Positions 1-10,125 of a stretch of DNA of 64,000 nucleotides are shown piece by piece. Numbering within the stretch: position 1 is the stretch's first letter; each line of letters opens with the position of its first letter. The DNA is from DATFQI01 sp963816955 (GTDB lineage Bacteria > Actinomycetota > Thermoleophilia > Solirubrobacterales > Solirubrobacteraceae): positions 1 through 64,000 of the forward strand of contig CAWFME010000011.1 of the NCBI GenBank assembly GCA_963816955.1, in the 5' to 3' direction. Both the position numbers and the translations under genes were made by a program. The notes under the pieces were generated by a model. The model saw only the letters and a program-made list of their open reading frames with translations. It was not told the DNA's origin and made no database searches.

Positions 1-47
1 GCGGGGTCGTCATGGACTGACGCGCGAGGCCTCATCATGCTGGCGGC

Positions 48-1560
48 ATGAGCGACGCGACCAACAGGATCGTGCTCGACGGCCGGACGCTCAGCCCGGC
101 CGGGGTGTGGCGATCGCGCGCGGCCGCGCGCAGGCCCGGATGAGCGCTTCCGCGCGCGAGCGCAACGCCGCCGCCCAGCGGCTCGTCCTGCGCTTGCTCG
201 AGAGCGGTGAGCTGCTCTACGGCACGAGCACCGGCGTCGGCGTCCTGCGCTCCGCACCCTCGGCGCTGGAGGATACCGGCGACCATCAGTGGCAGCTCGT
301 GCGCAGCCACGCGGGCGGCGGCGGCGCCGCGCTCCCGGTGGAGGTGGTGCGGGCGGCGATGGCGTGCGCGCCAACCAGACCTCGGCGCGGGCGGCGCCGG
401 GATCGGCGAGGCGCTGCTGGACGGGCTGCTGGACATGCTGCGCGCCGGCGTCACGCCGCTCGCGCGCGAGCTCGGCTCCCTCGGCACCGGCGACCTGACG
501 GTGCTGGCCGAGATCGGCGTCGCGCTCGGCGGCGAGGGCCGCTGCTGGGTCGGCGACGACGCGCTGCCGACCGCCGAGGCGATGGAGGCGCACGGCCTCA
601 CGCCGATCAGATACGGGCCGCGCGACGGCATCGGCTTCATGAGCTCCAACGCGGTCAGCATCGGCCAGGCCGCGCTCGTCTTCCACGACGCGACCCGCCT
701 GCTGGACTCCGCGCTCGCGGTCGCCGCGCTCTCCTACGAGGCCGTCGACGCCGATCTCGCCGTGCTCGACCCGCGCGTGCACGCGGTGCGCCCGCACCAC
801 GGGCAGTACGAGGTGGCGCGGCGCCTGCGCGAGCTGCTCGGCGACTTCGAGCCGCGCGAGCGCAGCTGCCGGCCGCCAGGGTGCCGACTCGTTGGTGTTC
901 CGCTGCGTGCCGCAGGTCGAGGGCCCGCTGCTCGAGGCGCTGGACCGCCTGGAGACGGTGCTCGCGATCGAGCTCAACGTCGCCGGCGAGAACGCGCTGA
1001 TGCTGCCGCGCGACGGCGTGGCGCTGCCCAACGGGAACTTCCACGCCGGCGTGCTGACGCTCGCGCTCGACGCGGTCCGCGGCGCCATGGCGCCATCGGC
1101 GTCGCTGGTGGCCGCGCGCGTCAGCGCGCTGCTGGACCCGGAGGTCACCGGCCTCGCGCCCCAGCTCGCGCAGGACCCTGGCCCCGACTCCGGAGCGATG
1201 ATCATGGAGTACACGGCGCACGCCGCGGCCGCCGAGGCCCGCTCGCTCGCCGCGACCGCAGCCTCCCAGACCACATCCGTGCAGTCGGGGATCGAGTCGC
1301 ACGCCAACCTCACCGGGCACTCGTCCCGGCGCACGTCAGACGCGCTAGGGCGGATGGCCGTCGCCGTCTCGGCCGAGCTCGTGCTCGCCGTCCGGGCGCT
1401 GCGATCCGCGGCGTCACGCCGCGCGGTGCCGGCGTCCGCGCGCTGTTCGAGGCCGCCGACGCCTGCCTGGACCCGGACCTCGCCGACCGGCCGCTCTCCG
1501 GCGACCTCGAGGCCGCGCGGCTGCTGCTGTTCGACGACGCGCTCTGGTTGAAGTCAGAGC
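48..1560 (+). pseudogene. Histidine/aromatic amino acid ammonia-lyase homologue, frameshifted
   Basis: Homologue of the HAL/PAL ammonia-lyase family, which removes ammonia from histidine or aromatic amino acids. Family landmarks seen across frames: LYGTSTGVG loop near 217-243, RDGIGFMSSNAVSIGQAAL (the substrate-side Asn) near 619-672, a QD/FRCVPQVEG-like segment near 895, and an EYTAHAAAAEARSL helix near 1207. The reading frame changes near 105, 372, 875 and 1400, so no single frame encodes it; near 105 restoring one G in a GGTGTGG run re-creates GVVAIARG. The MIO cofactor triad, normally Ala-Ser-Gly, reads Gly-Thr-Gly (483-491, context GSLGTGDL), so standard MIO chemistry is doubtful. No clear stop; the 3' end meets the converging gene. 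Family assignment is firm, substrate unknown. Confidence 0.75.
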
Positions 1561-1601
1561 GCGGCTCGTCGCCCCCCCCTCCTACACCATCCCCCTCCCC
1601 C

Positions 1602-2740
1602 TCACGGCGCGACCCCCCCCTCGGGCGCGAGGGTTGCGGGCTCGGCCCGGTGTTGAGGATCGTGGCGATCTGCTCGGCGCGCTGGCTCGACAGGCCGCCC
1701 GAGATCTGGGCGCCGCGCTTGCCGTCGATGCCGTCCGGGACCTCCTGGTGGTGGATGAACGGCACGGCGACGAGCCGGTCGTCGAGGACGATCGCCATGT
1801 GCTGCGAGGTGCGCAGCGGGTCGTCTCCCAGCCGGGAGGCGTCCGAAACCCGCTGGGCGATCTCGCGCGTGAGCGAGTGGAAAGCGCTGCGCCCGGACGA
1901 CGTGAAGTCGAACGCGACGATGGGATCGCCGGTGCCGGATCGGTCTCCGCGCGGGCGCGCGAGATCTCATCGTTGCCGAGGGCTGCCCCGTCACCGAGCA
2001 CGTAGAAGTCGCCGGGCCCGGCACCCTCCGCCTGCACGACGCGCACGCCGCCGGGCACCTCGACCACGCGCGCTCCCGCGGGCTCCGCGCCGCCGCCGGT
2101 GAGGGCCTCGCGCGTCCACTGCGGGCCCGCGAGCACCTTCTGCGCGGTGTCGTCGACGAGCCGCAGCAGCACCAGACCGTCCGTGCTGCCGGCCTTCACA
2201 GCCCGCGCCACGGCCTCGTCCTGGGGGACCGTGGCGACCTGGCGGGCCCCGGGGCCGCCGGTGACGCTATCGTCAGCGGGCACCGGCCGCCCGTGGGGCC
2301 CGAGCACGCTCGTCTCCCAGTCGTAGATCGCGAGCCGGCCGGGAATGGCCAGCGCGGCGACCGTGCGGAGCCCAGAGCCGTCGACGTCCACGCCCACGCG
2401 CTCGCCCGCCACCGACACGGTGGCGCCGTCGACGTCAGCCGCGGCGATGCGCTCGCGCTGCTCGTCGGCCAAGCGCTACGCGGCAGCGGCCACGTTTCCG
2501 CCGGAACCGACTCGACGCTGTAGGAAAGCGCCGTGCCCCGCGGCAGGGAGGCGACGAGCCGGTCGCGTCGACGATGTCAATGGTCTGAACCGCGGGCACC
2601 ACGGCCGTCGCGAACACGGCGGCGGCGAGCACGAGCGCGACGCACGGGGGGCACACCCCGGGCCGGCGCCGCTGCCCGGCATGCTCCCGGGGCGCCACGT
2701 GGACCAGCTCCTGGCGCAGGCGCGGGATGTACTCGCTCAT
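1602..2740 (-). pseudogene. Membrane protein with SecD/SecDF P1-head-like domain, frameshifted
   Basis: Starts at ATG 2740, overlapping the sigma factor stop by 4 nt (ATGA). A short cytoplasmic N-terminus (MSEYIPRLRQELVHVA) is followed by one membrane segment (VALVLAAAVFATAVVPAV). The C-terminal part resembles the SecD P1 head: a VAFDFTSSGRSAF-like strand, then AIVLDDRLVAVPFI and DGIDGKRGAQISGG, ending in ATILNTG. It lacks the SecD six-helix permease, so it is not a translocase subunit. The frame shifts near 2555, 2475, 1940 and 1640. Its place directly after an ECF sigma gene, with a short cytoplasmic tail and one helix, suggests an anti-sigma-like or sensor role; that is inference. Confidence 0.65.
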
Positions 2741-3278
2741 CGGTCTCCTCCCGCTCTGGCGCGCAGCGTGCTCAGCCCGCGGCTGACCCGCTTGCGCACC
2801 GTCGCCTCGCTCGTCACGCTCTCGCGCGCGATGTCGCCGTAGTCGCGGTCCTCGAGGACGTGCGCCCGGACCGCGTCGCGCTGGTCGGGCGGCAGCTCGC
2901 CCACGAGCTGGAACGCGACCTCCTCGCCGAGCATGCGGATCATGTCCGCGTCCTCGGCGCCGACCGGCACGCGCTCGACCCCGAGCTTCCGGCGCATGCG
3001 GTCCTCCGCGGACCGCGCCGGAAGTAGTCCGTCAGCTTGTGATGGGCGATCGCGAACAGCCACACCGACGCCGGCACGGCCCGCGCCTGGAAGCGCCCGC
3101 GGGCGGCGAGGGCGGCCGCGAACGTCTCCGCCGTCAGGTCGGCCGCCACCTCGGGGTCGCGCGTGCGGCGCTGGAAGTAGGCCAGCAGCGAGCGCACGTA
3201 GCGGTCGTAGAAGTACCCGAAGTCCTCGGGCGCCCCCGACAGCAGGAGTGCTTCATCGGTGGAGGTCGTATCGCGCAT
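2737..3278 (-). pseudogene. ECF-type RNA polymerase sigma factor, one frameshift
   Basis: Sigma-70 family ECF factor of about 180 residues. Region 2 is seen in FGYFYDRYVRSLLAYFQRR, AADLTAETFAAAL and ASVWLFAIAHHKLTDYFRR; region 4 in LPPDQRDAVRAHVLEDRDYG and SEATVRKRVSRGL, the HTH that binds the -35 element. The two regions lie in different frames, with the shift near 3020 in the linker. ATG 3278 is the start; the stop overlaps the ATG of the following membrane gene, so the two are translationally coupled. An ECF gene followed by a single-span membrane protein is the classic sigma/anti-sigma arrangement, but the partner here carries a SecD-like domain. Confidence 0.75.
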
Positions 3279-3390
3279 TCAGACCTACACTCGCCGGACC
3301 TGGTGCGAGTGTGACAGCGCAAGCGCATTGCCCGACCGGACGCCCGTTTTCGTCTGGACCCCGGGGGCCGGCTCTGAGACGATCCGCCGC

Positions 3391-4991
3391 GTGACGACGG
3401 AGCCGACCGCGGCACCGAACCCGAGCAGGCGCCGCCCGAGCAGGAGGCGCCAGCCCCGGACACGAGCTCGCAGGCGCCGCTGCAGCACGGGCTCGGCAAC
3501 GCCGCCTTCGGGCAGATGCTCGCGGCCGGCCACGTCCCGGCCGGCCGGTCGGCGCCGGCAACGCGGCGCTCGCACGCATGCTCTCCGCCCCGCGCATGAT
3601 CGCGCGCGAGGACACACCGACCCCGGAGGAGCTGGCCGAGGCGGACGCGTGGGCCGCGGAGGGCGTCCGCCGGGGCACCAACCTCGCGCCCGGGCGCCCG
3701 GCGCGGGACTCAACAACGCGCCGGGCAGCTTCGACGCGGAGTACGACCCCGCGACGGGCGGACTGGTCATCATCATGCGCTGCAGCATCGAGTTCCGTCG
3801 ACGGCATCTCGCACGCCGGCGTGGCCCGGCCCGGGCTGCAGGAGCAGCTCGACCGCGCCAACGCGATGCCGGAGGCGGAGCGCCGCGCGCGGCTCGCCCA
3901 GTTCCGCTGGTCGGCGGACAAGACCGATCCCGACCGCGTCGCGTTCATGCTCGGCGTCGAGGTGCAGATCGAGGGCTTCTGGGGCGCCCGCCACGAGTTC
4001 CTGCGCAAGCGCGGCTGGAGCTGGCTCGGCGCGACCGTGCGGATCGACCTCCAGGTCGCCGACAAGGAGGATCTCCCCAACGCGCACCTGACCATGCGGC
4101 CGGTCAAGGTCCCGACGGACGTCGACCTCGGCGCCAACGTCGAGCCCGGCCAGCTCGAGAACGCGCAGGACCAGGTGATGAACCTGTTCAGCAACCTGGG
4201 CGCCTCCGGCAACTTCCTCAACCATCGCGTGACGTTCGGGGTCGGCAGCTCCCGCCGTCGTCGGCGGCCAGGCGACCAGGCTCCAGCAGGTCATCGACAC
4301 CTTCAAGGGCGCCGAGCAGCCGGGCCGGCGGGGCGTCGCCGACGCGCGCTCGATCCAGACGCCGGTGGTGCTCACCGGCCACGCCAGCGCGACGGGCGAC
4401 CCCGGCGCAACATGGTGCTCTCGGAGGAGCGCGTCGCCGGCGTCGCCGACTTCATGTCGCGGCACGGGTTCGTCAACGTGGAGACGCGCGTCGGCGGGGC
4501 GGGGTCGCGCGACACGGAGGCGGCCGGTGGCGAGCGCACCGAGGACCGCCGCGTGGACATCGTGATCGGCAGCGGCGCCGCGCAGCCCACGATCGCGCAC
4601 GAGTTCGGGCACGCGTTCGGGCTCGGCGACGAGTCCGCCAACACGCCGCTCGTGAGCTCCGGCCTCGGCCGCGACACCGGCACGCCGCAGATGGGCGACG
4701 ACGCGACGCACGACAAGCTCGTCAAGCAGATGGTCGACGCTGGCGGCACGCCGCTGGCCGGCGCGGTCTGCGAGCCGACCGACTCGATCATGTCCGTCGG
4801 CAACGTCGTCCCGCCCACAGCACTACGCGACCTTCCACGCCTCGCTGACCGAGATCACGGGGCAGAACCCGTGGGCGCTCGGCCCGCCGACCGGCCGCAA
4901 CGATCCGCTGCCGGGCGGCGCCAAGACCGAGACGGGACCCGGCGACTTCCCCGTGCCCGCGCGCGGTGAGGGCGATCCGGTGCTCGTATGA
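3391..4991 (+). pseudogene. Predicted zinc metallopeptidase with OmpA-like domain and GNAA motifs, frameshifted
   Basis: Putative start GTG 3391. The N-terminus is Pro/Glu-rich and has two copies of a motif seen in DUF4157/extracellular-contraction-system-associated proteins: LQHGLGNAAFGQMLA (about 3480) and GNAALARMLS (about 3567). The middle (3740-4300) is unrecognised. An OmpA-like segment follows (LTGHASATGDPGA, then LSEERVAGVADFM and ERTEDRRVDIVI), and then a metzincin-type protease site HEFGHAFGLGDE (about 4597-4632) with a candidate Met-turn SIMSVGN. Frames change near 3450, 3560, 3710, 3790, 4250, 4410 and 4820. No other contractile-injection genes are in the window, so a cargo role is only a hypothesis. 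Cell-wall binding plus proteolysis is the simplest reading. Confidence 0.6.
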
Positions 4992-4994
4992 CGC

Positions 4995-5822
4995 GTGGCG
5001 CGGGCCTTGCGATGCATGCTGGCGGCGGTGGCGGCGACGGTCGTCGCCGGCTGCGGGGGCGGCAGCGCCACGTCGGAGGAGGCGGCCGTGGGGTCGGCTG
5101 AGTCCGCCGACGCGGCTCATCGTCGGCTACGAGGCGGGCAATCACCTGCACCGCTACGGCGCCCGCGTCTACGCCGACGGCCGCTACGAGCAGTTCAGCA
5201 CCTCGCAGCCCGCCGAGACGCCGCGGTGGGAGGCCTTCGAGCCGTTCGGCGAGCAGCAGACGGCCGCGATCGCGGAAGCGGTCGACGCGGCCCTGGCGGC
5301 CGGGATTCCCGACCGGATCTCGGCCGGCGACCCGCAGCCGCCCGACGCGCCGACCGGCCACGTGACGCTGCGCGAGCGCGAGATCGTGGTCGGCAACTGG
5401 ACCAAACACGCCCGCAGAGCTCCAGCGCGTCCTCGACACCATCGCCGAGCAGCGCAAGCGCCCGCCCACGCCCAGCACGTGGGAGCTGTGGAGCGACGGC
5501 GCAGTCGTCTCGCTCGAGGTCGGCTGCGACGTCGGCGAGGTCGCCGTCCTGCACGCGCTCGACGACGCGCTGTACATGACGAGCGCCCCCCCGGCGACGC
5601 GCCCGGGGGAGACGACCCGCCGGAGGGCACCCCGCTCGTCCGCGTGACGTTCGCCGGCCGGGACGGCGACGAGGTGCGGTCGGTGTTCGCCGACGGGCGG
5701 CTGGTCGGCGCACCGCCGACGGCAAGACGAGCGAGGACCGCCTCGGCGCCGACCGGCTCGCCGCCGTCCGGCGCGCGCTCGCGGCCACGGACTGGGGCGC
5801 GCTGCCGGCCCGGCTCTGCTGA
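4995..5822 (+). pseudogene. Putative lipoprotein of unknown function, frameshifted
   Basis: GTG 4995 gives MARALRCMLAAVAATVVAGC, a signal peptide ending in a lipobox (VVAGC), so the product should be lipid-anchored outside the membrane. It starts 4 nt after the protease gene stops, suggesting co-expression. The rest reads in pieces: LIVGYEAGNHLHRYGARVYADGRYEQ, a central helical part, a STWELWSDGAVVSLEVG strand, and a C-terminus DRLAAVRRALAATDWGAL before TGA 5822. Frame changes lie near 5115, 5405, 5585 and 5720. The YGARVYADGRYEQ pattern resembles small actinobacterial lipoproteins with repeated beta strands; I recognise no enzyme motif. Confidence 0.5.
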
Positions 5823-5825
5823 AGC

Positions 5826-7009
5826 TCAGGGCTGCAGCAGGATCTTGATCGCGCCGTCCTGCTTCTTCTGGAAGATCTCGTAGGCGTGCGGGGCCTCGTC
5901 GAGCGGCACCTTGTGCGTGGCGAGGTCCTCGACGCCGAGCGGGTCCGCGTCGTCGGTGACGAGCGGCATCAGGTCGTCGATCCAGCTGCGCACGTTGGCC
6001 TGGCCCATCCGGAGCTGGATCTGCTTGTCGAACAGGTCCATCATCGGCATCGGGTCCAGCTGGCCGCCGTAGACGCCGCTGAGCGAGATCGTGCCGCCGC
6101 GGCGGACGGAGTCGATCGCCGCGTGCAGGACGCTCATGCGGTCGATGGCGGCCTTGGTGATCATCGGGCGGGCGATGGCGTCGGGCAGGAAGCCCGACAT
6201 CTTCTGCGCCAGCTCGCCGAGCGGCGCGCCGTGGGCCTCCATGCCGACCGCGTCGATCGCGGAGTCCGGGCCGCGGCCGTCCGTGCGCTCGCGCAGGGCG
6301 TCGCCGATGTCGTCGAGCTCCTCGATGTTGAGGGTCTCGATGCCGTGGCGCTCGGCGAGCGCGAGCCGCTCCGGCACGAGGTCGATGCCGAACACGCGCT
6401 CGGCGCCGCGATGCTTGGCGATCCGGGCGCCATCTGCCCGATCGGGCCGAGGCCGAAGACGGCGACGCTGCCGCCGTCGGGGATCGCGGCGTACTCGACG
6501 GCCTGCCACGAGGTGGGGAGGACGTCGGAGAGGTAGACGAAGCGCTCGTCGGACGGGCCCTCGGGCACCTTGATCGGGCCGTAGTGCGCCTGCGGGACGC
6601 GCAGCAGCTCGGCCTGCCCGCCCGGCACCTGGCCGTAGAGCTTGGTGTAGCCGAGCAGCGATGCGCCCTTGCCGTGCTCGCGGTTCTGGGTCGTCTCGCA
6701 CTGCGACTGCAGCCCCTGGCCGCACATCCAGCAGTGCCCGCAGGAGACGTTGAAGGGGACGACGACGCGGTCGCCGGGCGCGATGTGCTTGACCTCGGAG
6801 CCGACCGCCTCGACGACGCCCATCGGCTCGTGGCCGAGGATGTCGCCCTCGTCGATGAACGCCCCGAGGACCTCGTAGAGGTGCAGGTCGGAGCCGCAGA
6901 TGCCGGTGCTGGTGATGCGGACGATCGCGTCGGTGGGCTCCTGGATCGAGGGATCGGGGACGGTGTCCACCCGGACGTCGCGCTTGCCGTGATAAGTGAC
7001 TGCCTTCAT
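5826..7009 (-). pseudogene. Zinc-dependent alcohol dehydrogenase (formaldehyde dehydrogenase-like), one frameshift
   Basis: Medium-chain Zn dehydrogenase of about 394 residues. N-terminal GroES-like catalytic domain: STGICGSDLHLYEV (catalytic Zn Cys), GHEPMGVVEAVG, and the structural Zn cluster CGHCWMCGQGLQSQC. The Rossmann fold begins with SVAVFGLGPIGQMA; the frame breaks exactly after this (near 6428) and resumes with RIAKHRGAERVFGIDLVPERL. The insertion around RPMITKAAIDRMSVLHAAID is typical of the glutathione-independent formaldehyde dehydrogenase-like branch. It converts an alcohol or aldehyde using NAD(P); substrate unknown. One missing base explains the break, so the gene is probably functional in the organism. 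It converges on the lipoprotein gene with 3 nt between stops. Confidence 0.8.
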
Positions 7010-7148
7010 CCGCCGGGGCTGCCCGATGCCCGGCCGGGGCTATCAGCTTTCGCGCGCCACTCTCGGGCTAGGGCTCGGAGGCCCTCGCCAGCAGCCGCTG
7101 CAGCGGGGTCAGCAGCCCCGGATCACGCGGAAGCTCGGTCCCTGAACG

Positions 7149-8224
7149 TCAGTTGGAGCGCGCGGGCTGGGGCCCTCTGTCCCAGGCGGGCTGCTCGAGC
7201 GCGCGCCGCCGCGCCTGGCGCTCGCGCATCGCGCGCAGGTCGAGCCCCGTGAACGCCCGCGCCAGCACGAGCGCCAGCGCGCCCATGGCCACACCGGCGA
7301 TGTCGTCGACGAAGTAGTGCCAGCCGAGGTAGACGGTCCCGAGCGTCGTGATCGCGAGCCAGACCCAGAGGGCGACCCGCAGCCGCTTGCCGAGGCCGAG
7401 CACGTGGGCGGCGAGCGCGGCCGTGAAGCTCATCGAGATGTGCAGCGAGGCGAACGCCGCGATGCTCTGCGGCGTCCCGGTCGCCGGGTCGGCGAGGAAG
7501 TCGACGCGCTGCTGCATCAGGACGCCTTGGAGGCGCGTCACCTCCAAGCCGGGGAGCTCCGCGAAGGCGCCGGGATCGAAGTAGATGGGGCCGAGCGAGG
7601 GCAGCAGGAAGTAGCTGCCGATGCCGAGCACCCAGTTGACCGACTGCGCCGTGACGTAGAAGAGCGCGGGCCGGATGTCGGTCGAGAACACCAGCGCGAG
7701 CCCGATCGTCAGCGGCAGGAAGACGATGAACGCGACGTAGAACGCCGACAGCACGTGCGTGACGGCGCCCGTGCCCAGCAGCGTGTGCAGCAGCGCGGCC
7801 GGGTCGTTGCCGAAGAACAGCGCGCGGTCGGCCTCGGCCAGCGGGGCGTCGAAGTTGTCGCCAGGCCGCAGCAGCGGGACGATCGCCTTCAGGTTGCGGT
7901 AGGCCATGTAAGTGGCGTAGAAGCCGACGAGCGCGAGGCCCGCGGCGGCGCAGCGCGCCGGCGTCCAGCGCTCGCGCCGGACTGCGGCCATCGCGGCCCG
8001 CGACGGCCAGCCCGGGCCGGAGCGGCCACGGGCGCGCCACGCGACGTCGACGAAGACGAGCCCGGCGACGCCGAGGCCGACCAGCCCGAGGTACAGCGCG
8101 GCGACGTGGTCGGGGTCCCGCAGCGGGAGGTCGACCAGCCGGTGGCGATCAGCCCGCCGATCACCGTGGCGGCGGCGACGAGCCCACCGGCCCACACGCC
8201 GCGCCAGGTGCCGCGCGCGGTCAC
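7149..8224 (-). pseudogene. PAP2-superfamily membrane phosphatase/transferase, second of a tandem pair, one frameshift
   Basis: About 358 residues, mostly membrane helices. PAP2 motifs are present: FASLHISMSFTAALAAH (catalytic His) and LGWHYFVDDIAGV (His/Asp), as in the inositol-phosphotransferase-like (AUR1/IPC synthase) PAP2 branch, whose members move phosphate groups on lipids. GTG 8224 overlaps the upstream stop (GTGA), so the pair is co-translated. The frame shifts near 8140, just after the first helix (VWAGGLVAAATVIGGLIATG). It is clearly a paralogue of the upstream gene: shared RNLK..VPLLRPGD, SYFLLPSLGPIY and GWHYFVDDI. Confidence 0.75.
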
Positions 8225-9294
8225 CGCCGTACCTCGCGGAGGTCGACGCCGGTCAGCACGCGGGCGACGGCGAGCGCGAGCACGGCGATCGCGACGCCGC
8301 CGATGTCGTCGACGAAGTAGTGCCAGCCGAGGTGGATCGTCGCGCCGATGGTCAGGGCCACCAGGATCCACGCGACGGTCTTGATCGCGCGTCCCAGGCC
8401 CAGCAGGTGGGCGGCGAGCGCGGCCGTGACGAAGATCGAGACGTGCAGCGAGGCGAACGCGCCGATGCTCTGCGCCGTCCCGAGCGCGGGGTCGCGCAGG
8501 AACTCGGTCCACTGCTCGAGCAGGATCGCTTGGAGCTGCCCGGCGTCGGTGCCGGCCAGCGACGAGAACGTCGCCGGATCCACGTAGATCGGCCCGAGCG
8601 ACGGCAGCAGGAAGTAGCTCGCGGCCCCCAGCAGCCAGTTCAGCGACAGCGCGGTCGCGTAGAACATGCCGCCGCGCAGGTTGCGCGAGAACGCCAGGGC
8701 CACCGCCAGCGTGCCCGGGATGAAGAGGAAGAACAGCATGTACGCGCCCGAGAACAGCTGGGTCGCCAGGCCCGTGCCGACGACGTCGTGCAGCAGCGCG
8801 GCGGGGTCGTGGCCCGCGAACAGCGTGCGATCGAGGTCGCCCAGCTGCGTGTCGAAGAGGTCGCCCGGGCGCAGCAGCGGGACGACGCTCTTGAGGTTGC
8901 GGTAGGCGAGGTAGGTCACGTAGAAGGCGACGATCGCCCCGGCGACCGCGAGCCAGCGGCTCAGCGTCCAGTGCTCGCGGCGGACGGCGACCACCGCCGC
9001 CCAGCTCGGCAGCGGCCCCTCGGAGCGACGCCACGCGCGGACCCCCACGTCCAGGACGAACAGCGCCATGATCAGCGAGCCGGCGATGAACAGCCGGTTG
9101 CCCGTGACGTTGTCGGGGTCGCGCAGCGGGATGCCGGCCTCGCCGGTCGTGACCAGCGCCGCGGCCATCGTGATCGCCGCCACGAGCGGGCCGGCCAGCA
9201 GCGGCCGCCACCCGGGCAGCGTGAAGCCGCCGTCCTGCGTGGCGGTCGTGCTCAGGGCCTTCGAGCTGGTCTCTGCGTGGACGTCGATCGTCAT
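8221..9294 (-). CDS. PAP2-superfamily membrane phosphatase/transferase, first of a tandem pair
   Basis: 357 residues, intact, from ATG 9294. Multiple hydrophobic segments span the protein, including WRPLLAGPLVAAITMAAALV and WLAVAGAIVAFYVTYLAYR. The C-terminal half has the PAP2 signature: FASLHVSIFVTAALAAHLLG and HLGWHYFVDDIGGVAIAV, placing it among inositol phosphorylceramide synthase-like PAP2 proteins that act on lipid phosphates at the membrane. It is transcribed away from the comB-like gene, leaving a 96-bp divergent region (9295-9390) that should hold both promoters. Substrate cannot be told from sequence. A tandem duplication produced the downstream paralogue. Confidence 0.8.
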   Translation of the reverse strand: MTIDVHAETSSKALSTTATQDGGFTLPGWRPLLAGPLVAAITMAAALVTTGEAGIPLRDPDNVTGNRLFIAGSLIMALFVLDVGVRAWRRSEGPLPSWAAVVAVRREHWTLSRWLAVAGAIVAFYVTYLAYRNLKSVVPLLRPGDLFDTQLGDLDRTLFAGHDPAALLHDVVGTGLATQLFSGAYMLFFLFIPGTLAVALAFSRNLRGGMFYATALSLNWLLGAASYFLLPSLGPIYVDPATFSSLAGTDAGQLQAILLEQWTEFLRDPALGTAQSIGAFASLHVSIFVTAALAAHLLGLGRAIKTVAWILVALTIGATIHLGWHYFVDDIGGVAIAVLALAVARVLTGVDLREVRR

Positions 9295-9390
9295 CGCGCG
9301 GCGATCCAGCGTACTTCGCCCTGCCGGACGGCTCCCCGGGTTCCTCGCTCTTCTTAACCTCCGCCCGCACCGATCTGGGACGCTTGATCC

Positions 9391-10122
9391 GTGGCAGCCG
9401 GGGCCTGGACGCAAGCGGGATACGACATCCGCTTCGACTGGGGGGCCGCCGGCGCCGCGCACGCCGCCGCCCACGGGACCCTGGTCGTGGTCGACGTGCT
9501 CTCGTTCACGACGGCGGTCGGGGTGGCGGTGGAGCAGGGCACGATCGTCCATCCGGCCCCCGCCCGCGATGCCGCGGCCGCGCGGCTCGCCGAGGCGGTC
9601 GGCGGCGTGCTCGCGGCAGGCCGCCGCGAGGCGACCGCGAGCCACCCCTGGTCGCTCTCGCCCGCGGCGCTGCGGGCGGCACCGGCGCCTTCGCACCTGG
9701 TCCTCCCGTCCCCGAACGGGTCGGCGATCGCCGCAGTGGCCGCCGCGGCGCCCACGGTGGTGGCCGGCTCGCTCCGCAACGCGCGGGCGCTCGGCGCGTG
9801 GCTCCGCGAGCGCCGGGGGCCGGTCACGGTGATCGCCGCGGGCGAGCGCTGGCCGGAGGGGTCGTTGCGGCCGGCCTTGGAGGATCTGCTCGGCGCGGGC
9901 GCCGTGCTCGCGGCGCTGGGAGGGTCCGGCCAGTCGCCGGAGGCGGCGGCCGCCCGCGCGGCGTTCGAGGCCACGCGGTCGGTCGCGGACGCCCTCCGGG
10001 GCTGTGCCTCCGGCCTCGAGCTGATCGAGGCGGGCTTCGGCGACGACGTCGAGGTCGCCGTCGAGGCCGCCGCGAGCGAGGTCGTCCCCGTCCTCGTCGA
10101 CGGCGCCTTCCGGGCTGGCTGA
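9391..10122 (+). CDS. 2-phosphosulfolactate phosphatase family protein (ComB-like)
   Basis: 243 residues starting at GTG 9391. It matches the ComB family (COG2045): VVVDVLSFTTAV near residue 31, LPSPNGSAIA near 109, AGSLRNARALGAWL near 128 and the VTVIAAGERW strand near 149. ComB removes phosphate from 2-phosphosulfolactate in coenzyme M synthesis in archaea. Actinobacterial homologues are common in genomes without coenzyme M, so the real substrate here is uncertain. No other sulfolactate genes are nearby. The stop lies 3 nt from the converging marR-like gene. Confidence 0.8.
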   Translation: MAAGAWTQAGYDIRFDWGAAGAAHAAAHGTLVVVDVLSFTTAVGVAVEQGTIVHPAPARDAAAARLAEAVGGVLAAGRREATASHPWSLSPAALRAAPAPSHLVLPSPNGSAIAAVAAAAPTVVAGSLRNARALGAWLRERRGPVTVIAAGERWPEGSLRPALEDLLGAGAVLAALGGSGQSPEAAAARAAFEATRSVADALRGCASGLELIEAGFGDDVEVAVEAAASEVVPVLVDGAFRAG

Positions 10123-10125
10123 CGG

